Assembly: GCA_900315075.1 (NCBI GenBank)
Contig: OMXV01000014.1
Location: 22,368 to 86,367 of the forward strand
Source of the DNA: an uncultured Prevotellaceae bacterium
Lineage (GTDB): Bacteria; Bacteroidota; Bacteroidia; Bacteroidales; Bacteroidaceae
Direction of reading: 5' to 3'
Length of the DNA stretch: 64,000 nucleotides
The notes beneath the pieces were generated by a model, which saw only the letters and a list, made by a program, of their open reading frames with translations, was not told the DNA's origin and ran no database searches. Below, piece after piece: positions 41,136 through 48,675 of this stretch (position 1 is its first letter; every line of letters starts with the position of its first letter). The position numbers were made by a program, and so were the translations under genes.

Positions 41136-42698
41136 TTATTCGGGCTGCCCCCCTTCCTTTTTATAGTCGATGGTGAACTGTATGTGCCGCATAATTTCCG
41201 GGTTGTAGGTGACCGACATATTACAGCGACGTGAAGCGAAGGTGCGAGGTGAGTCGTAATATTGCAGGATATTGCTCATGTCTTTGCATACACCATCGAG
41301 GATGAAGTCGCGGAATGTGTCGAGCAAATCGAGTTGGGATAGCATGGCATTGTGCGTCTGCTGCTGAAAGAGAGTGCCACTGACACTTGCCGCGGTAGCC
41401 TTTCCCTGCAACGCTCCCGTGACCCCCGAGATGTCCTCCATGAACGAGAGTTGTGTCTGTAGTAGTTCGTTGATGCCCACATTGACAGCGTTTGCCGACA
41501 CTTGTTGAGGCAGGAGAGCACCGTTGCGTGTCTTCACAGCGATTACGCCATTAAATCTTGCCCATTCATCGGCGATATCCTCGATAGAATATCCCTCAGG
41601 AATACTCTCTTCCGGTACGAGGAGCACCCCTTTAGCCGACGACCTCATCACCCAGTCGTAAAGAGTGATGAGTCGGTTGGTATATCTCTGTTGATCAATG
41701 ATATCGGCGACAAAGGAATGTATTTCCGCATCTACGAAAGGGTATGCCTTGAAGACGTATGGGTGCGACCCATGCAGATAGGGCGAAGTGCCTTCAGCCA
41801 GCACATCGCCAAAGGGAGTGAGGTAGGCATAACGCCATTCATCGGCAATCGTGAAGAGCGCATCGTCGTACGGGGTTTTGCCTGTGGCATCGACACGATA
41901 GAGTGTTGCCGTCTCTCTATCATGACAGAGATATTGTGGAGTCCGGCAACGATACCATATCTCAATGACCCTGCACAACCTACTTTCTGCCGTGTGGAAA
42001 AACTCCTGTTTTCCCGTCCTCGGCAATCCATACTCTGAGAAGAATTCGCCGAGTCGCTCGTCATACGTAATAGGCGAGTATATATCAGCCAATTCCTGCC
42101 ATTGCTGTTGCGACGTAGCAAATGCCGCCGCCAGAGTATCGAAGTGCATGTCGTGTATCTCGCCAAGCATTTCCACATCCCACCCCCGGCAGTCTGTCGC
42201 CATACTGTCGAGGAAGAAAGCCGCCGGCGACACGATATCCGTCCAACAATCACAGGTGCCATTTCTCAAACCATAGGTTTTGCGTTGCACCGCCATTCCC
42301 GAAATGAGAAATTCCTCGAGCATACGGCTGTTTAGCTCCGTTGCCCTGTTAAGCCATTGGTTGTAAGCAATGACATCGGTCATTACCTTGGCAAACTGCT
42401 GGTGCTGCGCTTGCATCACCATACATTGCAAGGGCATGTCTTCGGCGCGATAGAGACCAAGCACCTGCTTGACGAGCCGACGGATAAGGTTGTTTTTGAG
42501 AGGCTCACTGCCCTGGCTACGGATGTAGTCCTCTTCCCTGACTTTCTTTCCATCCACCATAACATAGTCGCCCCACTGGTCACCATAGCAATACCTCATA
42601 TTTCGACTTCGCATCTGGCGGAAAGCAGCCATACGTTCCCAACAACGGCATGCTTCAACGAGCAAGCCAACCTCTTTCAGATTGTTCGATTTTTCCAT
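41136..42698 (-). CDS. Phage-type portal protein
   Basis: I start at MEKSNNLKEVG (42698) because the promoter element (42713-42720) lies within the longer frame. The 520-residue product has the profile of portal proteins of Bacteroidetes short-tailed phages: a helical N-terminus with NMRYCYGDQWGDYVMVDGKK, LKNNLIRRLVKQVLGLYRAE, mixed alpha/beta wing regions, and a C-terminal crown with a long helix (NVGINELLQTQLSFMEDISG, VTGALQGKATAASVSGTLFQ). It would form the dodecameric ring through which DNA enters the capsid. Monocistronic, convergent with the terminase gene. Confidence 0.75.
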   Translation of the reverse strand: MEKSNNLKEVGLLVEACRCWERMAAFRQMRSRNMRYCYGDQWGDYVMVDGKKVREEDYIRSQGSEPLKNNLIRRLVKQVLGLYRAEDMPLQCMVMQAQHQQFAKVMTDVIAYNQWLNRATELNSRMLEEFLISGMAVQRKTYGLRNGTCDCWTDIVSPAAFFLDSMATDCRGWDVEMLGEIHDMHFDTLAAAFATSQQQWQELADIYSPITYDERLGEFFSEYGLPRTGKQEFFHTAESRLCRVIEIWYRCRTPQYLCHDRETATLYRVDATGKTPYDDALFTIADEWRYAYLTPFGDVLAEGTSPYLHGSHPYVFKAYPFVDAEIHSFVADIIDQQRYTNRLITLYDWVMRSSAKGVLLVPEESIPEGYSIEDIADEWARFNGVIAVKTRNGALLPQQVSANAVNVGINELLQTQLSFMEDISGVTGALQGKATAASVSGTLFQQQTHNAMLSQLDLLDTFRDFILDGVCKDMSNILQYYDSPRTFASRRCNMSVTYNPEIMRHIQFTIDYKKEGGQPE

Positions 42699-42712
42699 TT
42701 TACTTTTTGCGA

Positions 42713-42720
42713 CAAAGATA
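42713..42720 (-). promoter_or_regulatory. Promoter -7 element (TATCTTTG) of the portal gene
   Basis: A perfect element 15 bases upstream of the chosen ATG, so the leader would be only a few bases long. Confidence 0.6.
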
Positions 42721-43008
42721 AAAGGAAAAGTGCGAGAAGTCATGTCATTTTAGGAAAATCAGAAATTATTGAGCACTATCCAACTTGTCTTATTTGAATA
42801 TTGCAACTTTTGAATACAAAATACGCATCAATATTCATAAATTGTTACATTTCAATCTTTTATCGTCGCTTATGTGTTTACATTTAATTGATTTTAACAA
42901 TATTCTACAATAAGTTGTGATATTATTTCTTATATTTGCCAAACCGAAATGGAAATAGTTTAAAAAAGCAGTTGAACTTTATTGAATAACCCATTAATTT
43001 TAGTCAAA
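42721..43008. other. AT-rich intergenic region
   Basis: It lies between divergent portal and HTH genes. I see no gene, only AT-rich sequence of the type that carries promoters (for example ATATTTGCC at about 42932). Confidence 0.4.
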
Positions 43009-43221
43009 TTGGTACATATTGGAACATTAATCAGAAAGACTTTAAAAAGCAAGCACAAGACAGTGGTATGGTTTGCGAACGAGTTATCCTGCAGCCGCAC
43101 CAACGTATATAAGATATTCTCAAAACAAAGTATTGACACATGTGATTTACTAAGAATATCAAAGATACTTGAGTTTAATTTTTTTGAAGTTTACAGTCAA
43201 GAATTTGAGACAAAGAAGTAA
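43009..43221 (+). CDS. Small Xre-type HTH regulator
   Basis: The start is probably the TTG at 43009 (giving MVHIGTLIRKTLKSKHKTV, 70 residues); an upstream TTG at 42982 would add 9. The sequence has a lambda-repressor-like fold: VWFANELSCSRTNVYKIFSK as helices 2-3 and SIDTCDLLRISKILEFNFFE as helices 4-5. Such small proteins are common in Bacteroidales and likely bind DNA as dimers; target unknown. It ends at a strong terminator. Confidence 0.75.
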   Translation: MVHIGTLIRKTLKSKHKTVVWFANELSCSRTNVYKIFSKQSIDTCDLLRISKILEFNFFEVYSQEFETKK

Positions 43222-43238
43222 GACTTCTCTGCATCGGG

Positions 43239-43274
43239 AGGAGGGCGTACCAGGAAGTACGCCCTCCTTTTTTA
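43239..43274 (+). terminator. Strong terminator of the HTH gene
   Basis: AGGAGGGCGTAC and GTACGCCCTCCT form a 12-bp stem with a 6-base loop, followed by a T-run. Confidence 0.9.
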
Positions 43275-43277
43275 TTA

Positions 43278-43463
43278 TTTTGTTCTTCACTCAATTTGCA
43301 CTATCTTTACATAAGACAGGCGGCGGCTCAGAAATAAAAATAAATTTGGATATTTATTTTGTATTTCGCTCGCCTTGCACTATCTTTGGATAAGACAGGC
43401 GGCATCTCGGAAGAAAAAATAAACAAGTTTATTTTGTTCTTCACTCAATTTGCACTATCTTTG
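43278..43463 (+). promoter_or_regulatory. Three tandem Bacteroides-type promoters
   Basis: Three units of about 75-79 bases each contain TTTTG, exactly 19 bases, and a -7 box: TATCTTTA at 43302, TATCTTTG at 43381 and TATCTTTG at 43456. Units 1 and 2 continue with ATAAGACAGGCGGC; the last -7 box is 29 bases from the 43492 start codon. The first box has lost its final G. Confidence 0.75.
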
Positions 43464-43491
43464 CACATTATAATAAATAATTGATGTTGGA

Positions 43492-43857
43492 ATGACCATT
43501 AGGAAACTTTTTTTTGCATTGGCATTACCATTGGTGGTGATGTCGTGTGGAGGTGGTGTGAAGCATATCAGCGATATGGAAATACGCGACAGTCTGATAT
43601 ATGCCAACGGACAACCCTATAGCGGCGAGGTATGGAGCGATGACGAACATGATTATCGTCTCACAACCCAGGATGGCATCGTGGTGAACTGCCGTCTTTA
43701 CCACTCTAACGATAGCGTGGCGATAGAGATTCTCAACGACAGTATTGTAACTTATTATAATGATAATGGTGAAGTACTATTAGAGGACACTTTTAAGGTG
43801 AGATACAAAGAGATTTGCGCTACTTTAGCAGATCTGATGAGTGCAATTAGGCCTTAG
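43492..43857 (+). CDS. Lipoprotein, unknown function
   Basis: 121 residues with a lipoprotein signal peptide (ALPLVVMSC, Cys19 as lipidated residue, followed by GGG). The rest is a small beta-rich domain with a MORN/toxin-antidote-like feel (YANGQPYSGEVWSDDEHDYR), but no family is certain. It is likely anchored in the envelope. Driven by three tandem promoters; the 43921 gene follows 63 bases later and may be in the same transcript. Confidence 0.75.
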   Translation: MTIRKLFFALALPLVVMSCGGGVKHISDMEIRDSLIYANGQPYSGEVWSDDEHDYRLTTQDGIVVNCRLYHSNDSVAIEILNDSIVTYYNDNGEVLLEDTFKVRYKEICATLADLMSAIRP

Positions 43858-43920
43858 ACGTTAGATTTGAGGTTTAAGATGTTAGGCCTAAGACTTGAGG
43901 GACACTAAACTTACATTAAA

Positions 43921-44751
43921 ATGAAGAAATCGGCAATAATTACCATTATTATCCTTATTCTGCTTGCCGCCGGTGGAGGAACAGGGTATTATTTTTACGA
44001 CAAGCATGAGAAGCAGAAAATAGCCGACAGCATAGCCCACGACTCCATCCGCCGTGCCCGTGAAGCAGAATTGGCCCGTTGGGCAGCCATTGAGCAAGCC
44101 CGTGCAGACTCCGCCGCAGCATGGGAGCGCACCCATGGTCCATTGGTATTAATGGCACGTATGGAGGAACTTCTGAAGACGGATATTTTGAAGCGCAACC
44201 AGGTAGGAGGCAAGAACTGGACAGAGCGAATGAACATCCTCCATGAACAATGCAAAAACGTGCTTGCCTATGCCGAGTCCCCCGCCGACTCCATCTACCG
44301 ACTATTCAGTTTCAACGGTTTGATGGGCGGTGACTCCATCCGCATCGTAGGTGACTCCATCACACACGCCTACAACATCACGCCCGACAGTGCATATGTT
44401 GATGTCCACTTCGATATCGGCGAGAAATATCCAGAGGGCCAGAATGTGCAATTTAAGTTGAAATATATTGGTGGTGAATGGCTTATAGACGATTTCACCT
44501 TCCAATATTCCGATGGAGAATCATACACGGAGTCGAAAGAGATGGAATGGTTTATAGAAACCTTTGGCAAATACGAGGCCACGGAAGAAGAGGAGGAAAA
44601 GGAGGAGAAGGCTGTAGAAAAGAAGGCCGAACCGAAGAAAGCTGAGCCGAAAAAGGCCGAACCGAAGAAAGCTGAGCCAAAGAAAGCTGAGCCAAAGAAA
44701 GCTGAGCCAAAGAAAGCTGAGCCAAAGAAGACTGAACCGAAGAAGAAATAA
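43921..44751 (+). CDS. Single-pass membrane protein with Lys/Glu/Pro repeat tail
   Basis: 276 residues. An N-terminal transmembrane anchor (AIITIIILILLAAGGGTGYY) is followed by an Ala/Arg/Glu-rich coiled coil (DSIAHDSIRRAREAELARWA), a folded domain with a DUF3828/cystatin-like look (YVDVHFDIGEKYPEGQNVQF ... IGGEWLIDDFTFQY), and a tail of about ten EPKKA repeats (44632-44745). The tail is strongly basic/acidic and probably extended in the periplasm. Ends at a terminator (44767-44803). Confidence 0.7.
   Translation: MKKSAIITIIILILLAAGGGTGYYFYDKHEKQKIADSIAHDSIRRAREAELARWAAIEQARADSAAAWERTHGPLVLMARMEELLKTDILKRNQVGGKNWTERMNILHEQCKNVLAYAESPADSIYRLFSFNGLMGGDSIRIVGDSITHAYNITPDSAYVDVHFDIGEKYPEGQNVQFKLKYIGGEWLIDDFTFQYSDGESYTESKEMEWFIETFGKYEATEEEEEKEEKAVEKKAEPKKAEPKKAEPKKAEPKKAEPKKAEPKKAEPKKTEPKKK
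44632..44747. repeat. In-frame 15-bp coding repeat (EPKKA)
   Basis: About eight AAAGCTGAGCCAAAG units; the repeat number is likely to vary between strains. Confidence 0.85.
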
Positions 44752-44766
44752 TAATAAAGAGAAAAA

Positions 44767-44803
44767 GAAAACAGACGGGAGCTTACGCCCCGTCTGTTTT
44801 CTT
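44767..44803. terminator. Bidirectional terminator
   Basis: GAAAACAGACGGG and CCCGTCTGTTTTC form a 13-bp stem between converging genes. Confidence 0.85.
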
Positions 44804-44839
44804 TCAAGCCTTTAGCCTTAACAGCTATGATGGTTTGTG

Positions 44840-45289
44840 TCAATTTTTCACAATGATGACCTCAGCCTGGCGCAGGAGTCGGTTTTTGCGGTAGAAGCCG
44901 TCCTTGACCACTTTTACGACGGTATCATCAGCTTTCTCCGGGTCTTTCACGGTACTGACAACCTTTACCATGGAGTTATTGGAGCCTAATTTTCCCTCTG
45001 GGAAAGTAACCATCTTGACGCCATACGTCTGTAGCACCTCGAGCAGTTTGGTCTTTGCGGTGAGCAATCTTGTAATAGCTCCTGTGGAGATTTTGCTCTT
45101 GTCTAATTCTCTCTCATGGATAGAAGCCTCTGCCCACTCGAAAGACTCAAGCACCTGCAAGAAATCCTTGCAGATATCACTAATTTTGTCGTCGTTGACT
45201 TTTTCCTGTGTGGAAATCCAGTTATTGAGTTTTATATTTTCTTCAAAAGAGCTTTTGATATACTCTCTGACTTCGTCAATTTTGCTCAT
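44840..45289 (-). CDS. GrpE-like protein
   Basis: 149 residues. The N-terminal half is a long helix (VREYIKSSFEENIKLNNWIS ... ICKDFLQVLESFEWAEASIH) and the C-terminal half resembles the beta domain of GrpE (LLEVLQTYGVKMVTFPEGKL ... VVKDGFYRKNRLLRQAEVII, compare the G-Y-x-x-x-x-R-x-L-R-x-A-x-V pattern of GrpE). A divergent nucleotide-exchange factor for an Hsp70-like protein is the best guess. It is the second gene of an operon with the zinc-ribbon/LysM protein (7-base gap). It is not the housekeeping GrpE, which normally sits beside dnaJ. Confidence 0.6.
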   Translation of the reverse strand: MSKIDEVREYIKSSFEENIKLNNWISTQEKVNDDKISDICKDFLQVLESFEWAEASIHERELDKSKISTGAITRLLTAKTKLLEVLQTYGVKMVTFPEGKLGSNNSMVKVVSTVKDPEKADDTVVKVVKDGFYRKNRLLRQAEVIIVKN

Positions 45290-45296
45290 AATCTTC

Positions 45297-45902
45297 CTAC
45301 TTTACCAACAATTCCTCGTCTATACTCAAATCTTTTTCGTTAGTCTTATGGTTCATTTGCATCAACTCTTTGTATGAAATTTTATTTCCATACAATTTTT
45401 TGGTAATGCTCGACCATGTATCACCCTTTTTGACGGTGTAGTATTTCTTTCCATCCTTGACTGTCACCATATTGGCAGGAGCAGTAATCTCACCATTGGT
45501 CTCAGCAGCTTTTTCCTCAGTAGATTCAGCCTTATTCTCTTTGTTTTCTTGAGTCTCAACAGGTTTCACCTCGGTATTCTCCGTCTGTGCTTGTTTGGTA
45601 GATGAAGACGTATCATTTTCTTCGCTATTTGCCACAGCTGTAGTTTGTGCCTTTTGCTCATCGGTGGCTGGAGCTGAAGAGCCCTTTGTGAAATACAAGA
45701 TAGCAAAGAGCAGTGCCAATGCCATGGAGGCGATGGCAATAGGCTTCCATTTTGATGCTTTCGCTTTATTTTCCTCATCAATAGCATCAAGGAGCCTGAA
45801 AGCCTCCAGGTTGCTACCACATGATGGACACCTTACTTCACCCAAATGATAATCGGGAATACCCTCTTTTCCGCAGACGGGGCATTTTGTACTATTTTCC
45901 AT
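45297..45902 (-). CDS. Zinc-ribbon, membrane-anchored LysM protein
   Basis: 201 residues from MENSTKCPVCG. Residues 6-34 have two CxxC pairs (CPVCG and CPSCG) forming a zinc ribbon. A transmembrane helix (PIAIASMALALLFAILYF) is followed by an acidic/Gln/Thr-rich linker and a C-terminal LysM domain (YTVKKGDTWSSITKKLYGNK). So the ribbon is cytosolic and the LysM domain reaches peptidoglycan. Co-transcribed with the GrpE-like gene; promoter TAATTTTG at 45923-45930 on the minus strand. Confidence 0.85.
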   Translation of the reverse strand: MENSTKCPVCGKEGIPDYHLGEVRCPSCGSNLEAFRLLDAIDEENKAKASKWKPIAIASMALALLFAILYFTKGSSAPATDEQKAQTTAVANSEENDTSSSTKQAQTENTEVKPVETQENKENKAESTEEKAAETNGEITAPANMVTVKDGKKYYTVKKGDTWSSITKKLYGNKISYKELMQMNHKTNEKDLSIDEELLVK

Positions 45903-45908
45903 AATCAA

Positions 45909-46237
45909 TCAATAATTAGTGGCAAAATTACACTTTGCCTGAAAATCGCCCCAAAATTACAAAAAAAATTCAAATAACTTTAATTTTTAGGTATAAATAT
46001 CTGATTTTTTTGATTTTTCTGCCATCAGGAGAGAGAAAAAGCACTTTATCTATTGAAAATTGAGGATGGAAGATGGGAAATGGAAGATGGAAGATGGAAA
46101 ATTGAAGATGGAAAATTGAAAATGGAGGATGGTGTCGCAACAGTGTTGCGACATAGAAGGACACCACTAACAACAAAAAACTAAAAGATATGAACCAACA
46201 ACTAAAAGATATGAAATAACAAATAAAAGCTAAAGAA
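45909..46237. other. Repeat-filled intergenic region
   Basis: It contains the LysM-gene promoter, a TGGAAGATGGAAAATTGAAG tandem repeat (46053-46130), a palindrome (46133-46153) and no gene. Confidence 0.6.
46133..46156 (+). repeat. REP-like palindrome with ATAG tag
   Basis: TGTCGCAACA and TGTTGCGACA are inverted repeats one base apart, followed by TAGAAGGACA. A shorter version of the same stem is at 50193-50205. Confidence 0.6.
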
Positions 46238-47659
46238 CTACCGGCTAGCCTTATGGCATAATCCAGAGCCATCGAAGCAATGGGTGCAGACGCGGCATTT
46301 AGGTAGGCCTATTGCTTTAATGAGATTTTCTATCTTGTTGAATTTCAGTGTTGTGATACCTAATTGTCTTGCCATTTCATTGACCATGCGAATGTATTCC
46401 GGGCTGTCGGTCGTGGCATATTGTTCCAACTTTTCATCAGGCTTGCCCTCAAACTGTTGTATGATACGACGGGAGAGCAGTTCAAGATCACTTTTTGAGG
46501 AAGTGAAATTGATGAAAGGACACCCATAGACAAGTGGTGGACAAGAAATGCGTGCATGCACCTCACGGGCGCCATAATCGAAGAATGTGCGCACATTGTC
46601 GCGGAGTTGTGTGCCCCGCACGATAGAGTCGTCGCAGAACACCACGCGTTTTCCTTCAAGGATAGCACGGTTGGGAATGAGTTTCATTTTAGCCACGAGG
46701 TCGCGCCTCGACTGGTTGCCAGGTGTAAAACTTCTGGGCCAGGTGGGTGTATATTTCAGCACAGCACGTTTGTAGGGAATGCCATGCCCCTCAGCATAGC
46801 CAATGGCCATTCCCACGCCAGAGTCGGGGACACCACATACGCAGTCGGCCTCGGTATCATCTTCCTCGCCCATGATAAAGCCGTTGCGCTCTCTCATGTC
46901 CTCGACGTTGACACCATCATAGTCACTGGTAGGGAAGCCATAATACACCCAGAGGAAAGAGCATATATGTTCCTGACCGATAGGCTCTTGCATCACTTCA
47001 ATACCATCGGCCTTTATTTTGACAATCTCGCCCGGCCCTACGTCACGCACCACTTTGTAGTCGAGGTTGGGGAAGCAGGAAGTCTCGCTTGTAGCGGCGT
47101 ATGCCCCTTCCTTTTTTCCGATGACAATGGGAGTACGACCATAGCGGTCGCGTGCCAGGATGATACCATCTTCGGTAAGAATAAGCATGGAGCACGACCC
47201 TTCTACTTGGTCAAAGACGCGGTTGATGCCATCGACGAAAGTGTTGCCCATATTGATGAGCAGTGCCACGAGTTCTGTCTGGTTGATTTTATTAGCCGAC
47301 TGTTCGCTGAAGTGTATCCTTTGTGCGAGCAGGCTATCAGCAATTTCCCTGATATTGTTGATTTTGGCCACCGTCACTACGGCATAACGCCCAAGGTGGG
47401 AGTTGACGATAATGGGCTGCGGGTCGGTGTCGCTGATGACGCCCACGCCTTGCGAACCATGAAACTGCTCCAGTTCGTCTTCAAACTTCGATCTGAAATA
47501 ATTACGTTCGAGACTATGGATAGAACGGCTAAATCCTTTCGTCTTGTCAAAAGTCACCATACCTGCCCGTCTGGTGCCAAGATGAGAATTATAGTCGGTT
47601 CCATAAAACAAATCATTCACGCAGTCCTTGACGGAGATAGTTCCAAAAAAGCCACCCAT
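46238..47659 (-). CDS. Amidophosphoribosyltransferase (PurF) paralogue without the catalytic Cys
   Basis: 473 residues with the full PurF plan: N-terminal Ntn-type glutaminase domain (YGTDYNSHLGTRRAGMVTF, ILARDRYGRTPIVIGKKEGA) and C-terminal phosphoribosyltransferase domain with the PRPP loop VVFCDDSIVRGTQLRDN. Class II glutaminases need Cys as the residue after the initiator Met (MCG...); this protein begins MGGFFGT, so the nucleophile is Gly. C-terminal cysteines (CRVCTHCF) could be metal-cluster ligands as in Bacillus PurF. It may use ammonia, be regulatory, or act on another reaction. Similar MGGFFG paralogues exist in Bacteroides, from memory. Promoter TAATTTTG at 47707-47714. Confidence 0.85.
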   Translation of the reverse strand: MGGFFGTISVKDCVNDLFYGTDYNSHLGTRRAGMVTFDKTKGFSRSIHSLERNYFRSKFEDELEQFHGSQGVGVISDTDPQPIIVNSHLGRYAVVTVAKINNIREIADSLLAQRIHFSEQSANKINQTELVALLINMGNTFVDGINRVFDQVEGSCSMLILTEDGIILARDRYGRTPIVIGKKEGAYAATSETSCFPNLDYKVVRDVGPGEIVKIKADGIEVMQEPIGQEHICSFLWVYYGFPTSDYDGVNVEDMRERNGFIMGEEDDTEADCVCGVPDSGVGMAIGYAEGHGIPYKRAVLKYTPTWPRSFTPGNQSRRDLVAKMKLIPNRAILEGKRVVFCDDSIVRGTQLRDNVRTFFDYGAREVHARISCPPLVYGCPFINFTSSKSDLELLSRRIIQQFEGKPDEKLEQYATTDSPEYIRMVNEMARQLGITTLKFNKIENLIKAIGLPKCRVCTHCFDGSGLCHKASR

Positions 47660-47762
47660 TGCTGATAAAAAGTGTTATATTTACAATTATAGATCGAATT
47701 TTGCTGCAAAATTACGAAAAATGAAGGTTTGCACAAAGGAAATAGGTGTTTTTTTATTTGGG

Positions 47763-47830
47763 GAGGTGAGAGAAATCTTAGAGGTGAGAGGTAAGAGGTG
47801 AGAGGTAAGAGGCTACTAACTTCTAACTAT
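47763..47830. repeat. Short tandem repeat (GTGAGAGGTAAGAG units)
   Basis: A further copy of the family, lying between two minus-strand genes. Confidence 0.7.
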
Positions 47831-48540
47831 TTACTTCCAACTACTTCCGACAGGAGGAAAGCTCTGCGGCAATCTAAGCATGCGAACTGCGAGGTGATGA
47901 TAGGCCCTTCGCGCTGCTGGGTATGCCCAAAAATCTGATAATAGCGTGGTAATGCCACTGCACTCATCACCTCTGAGACATCAGCCCAAAGGATGCTTCC
48001 AGAATTGTGGTATCCTCCACGGCATCCCCCAATATTTGCGAGAGCCTCAATGCCTTCATCTGTATTCATCAAATTGTTGAGACACCCCGGAATATCACCA
48101 TCCAGCACATCTTTATTATCTTCATACCAAATCTTAGACACACCGGCATGTGTGAAAAGCACAATCTTGCCCTCATACTCCACTGAACAGGCAAGATGAA
48201 AGAAGCGTTCATTATCTTTGAATATCTGGCTCAATATAGGGTGCATCAGCTGGCTGAATCTCGTCCCCATAGCCAACCTTGCAAACGGTTTCGACATATA
48301 GTGCATGTCATGGTTGCCAATAAGCAGTATTACTCTTTCGGCATTTTTCCTCTTAAAATCCATGATTTGCTTGAAATTCTCCAATGCGATTTCATTGTTG
48401 ATACCTTCCTGTGGATAGGGGTCCATATAGTCGCCAAGAAAAATGACAGGTAAATCGGTGTGTTCTTCTACGGCTTTTTTCCAGAATCCACGTCCGTGAA
48501 CATCTGGTATAATAAGCATATCATCAATAATTTTTGCCAT
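47827..48540 (-). CDS. Calcineurin-like metallophosphoesterase
   Basis: 237 residues with all metal-binding motifs of the family in order: PDVHGR (residues 13-18), GDYMD (36-40), GNHD (75-78), a FTHAG motif (about 130-134) and GHT near the C-terminus. These bind a dinuclear metal centre and hydrolyse phosphoesters; serine/threonine phosphatase or nucleotide substrates are equally possible. Cytosolic. Stands alone between repeats and the divergent AraC-type regulator. Confidence 0.85.
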   Translation of the reverse strand: MAKIIDDMLIIPDVHGRGFWKKAVEEHTDLPVIFLGDYMDPYPQEGINNEIALENFKQIMDFKRKNAERVILLIGNHDMHYMSKPFARLAMGTRFSQLMHPILSQIFKDNERFFHLACSVEYEGKIVLFTHAGVSKIWYEDNKDVLDGDIPGCLNNLMNTDEGIEALANIGGCRGGYHNSGSILWADVSEVMSAVALPRYYQIFGHTQQREGPIITSQFACLDCRRAFLLSEVVGSK

Positions 48541-48630
48541 AACTACATTTTTTTTTGCGAAATTAACACATAATCATGTAATATCAAAATTTTTAGGGTA
48601 AATAATTTTGGTGTACTCATGAAAAAGATG

Positions 48631-48638
48631 TAATTTTG
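48631..48638 (+). promoter_or_regulatory. Promoter -7 element (TAATTTTG) of the AraC-type gene
   Basis: A perfect element 37 bases upstream of ATG 48676; the alternative TTG at 48652 would leave almost no leader. Confidence 0.6.
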
Positions 48639-48675
48639 CAAGACAATCTGATTGAGTCAAGAAACCATATACATT

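Noticed and set aside
43278-43463. An attI/integron-like or CRISPR leader array
   Set aside because: The units match Bacteroides promoter consensus with constant 19-base spacing; there is no integrase or cassette.
46556-47665. Plus-strand frame of 369 codons
   Set aside because: It is antisense to the PurF-like gene, which has unmistakable family motifs. The frame has no promoter and no recognisable protein features.
47827-48540. Phage-encoded phosphatase as part of the virion-gene set
   Set aside because: The protein is a general calcineurin-type phosphoesterase with nothing linking it to the phage-type genes 5 kb away.
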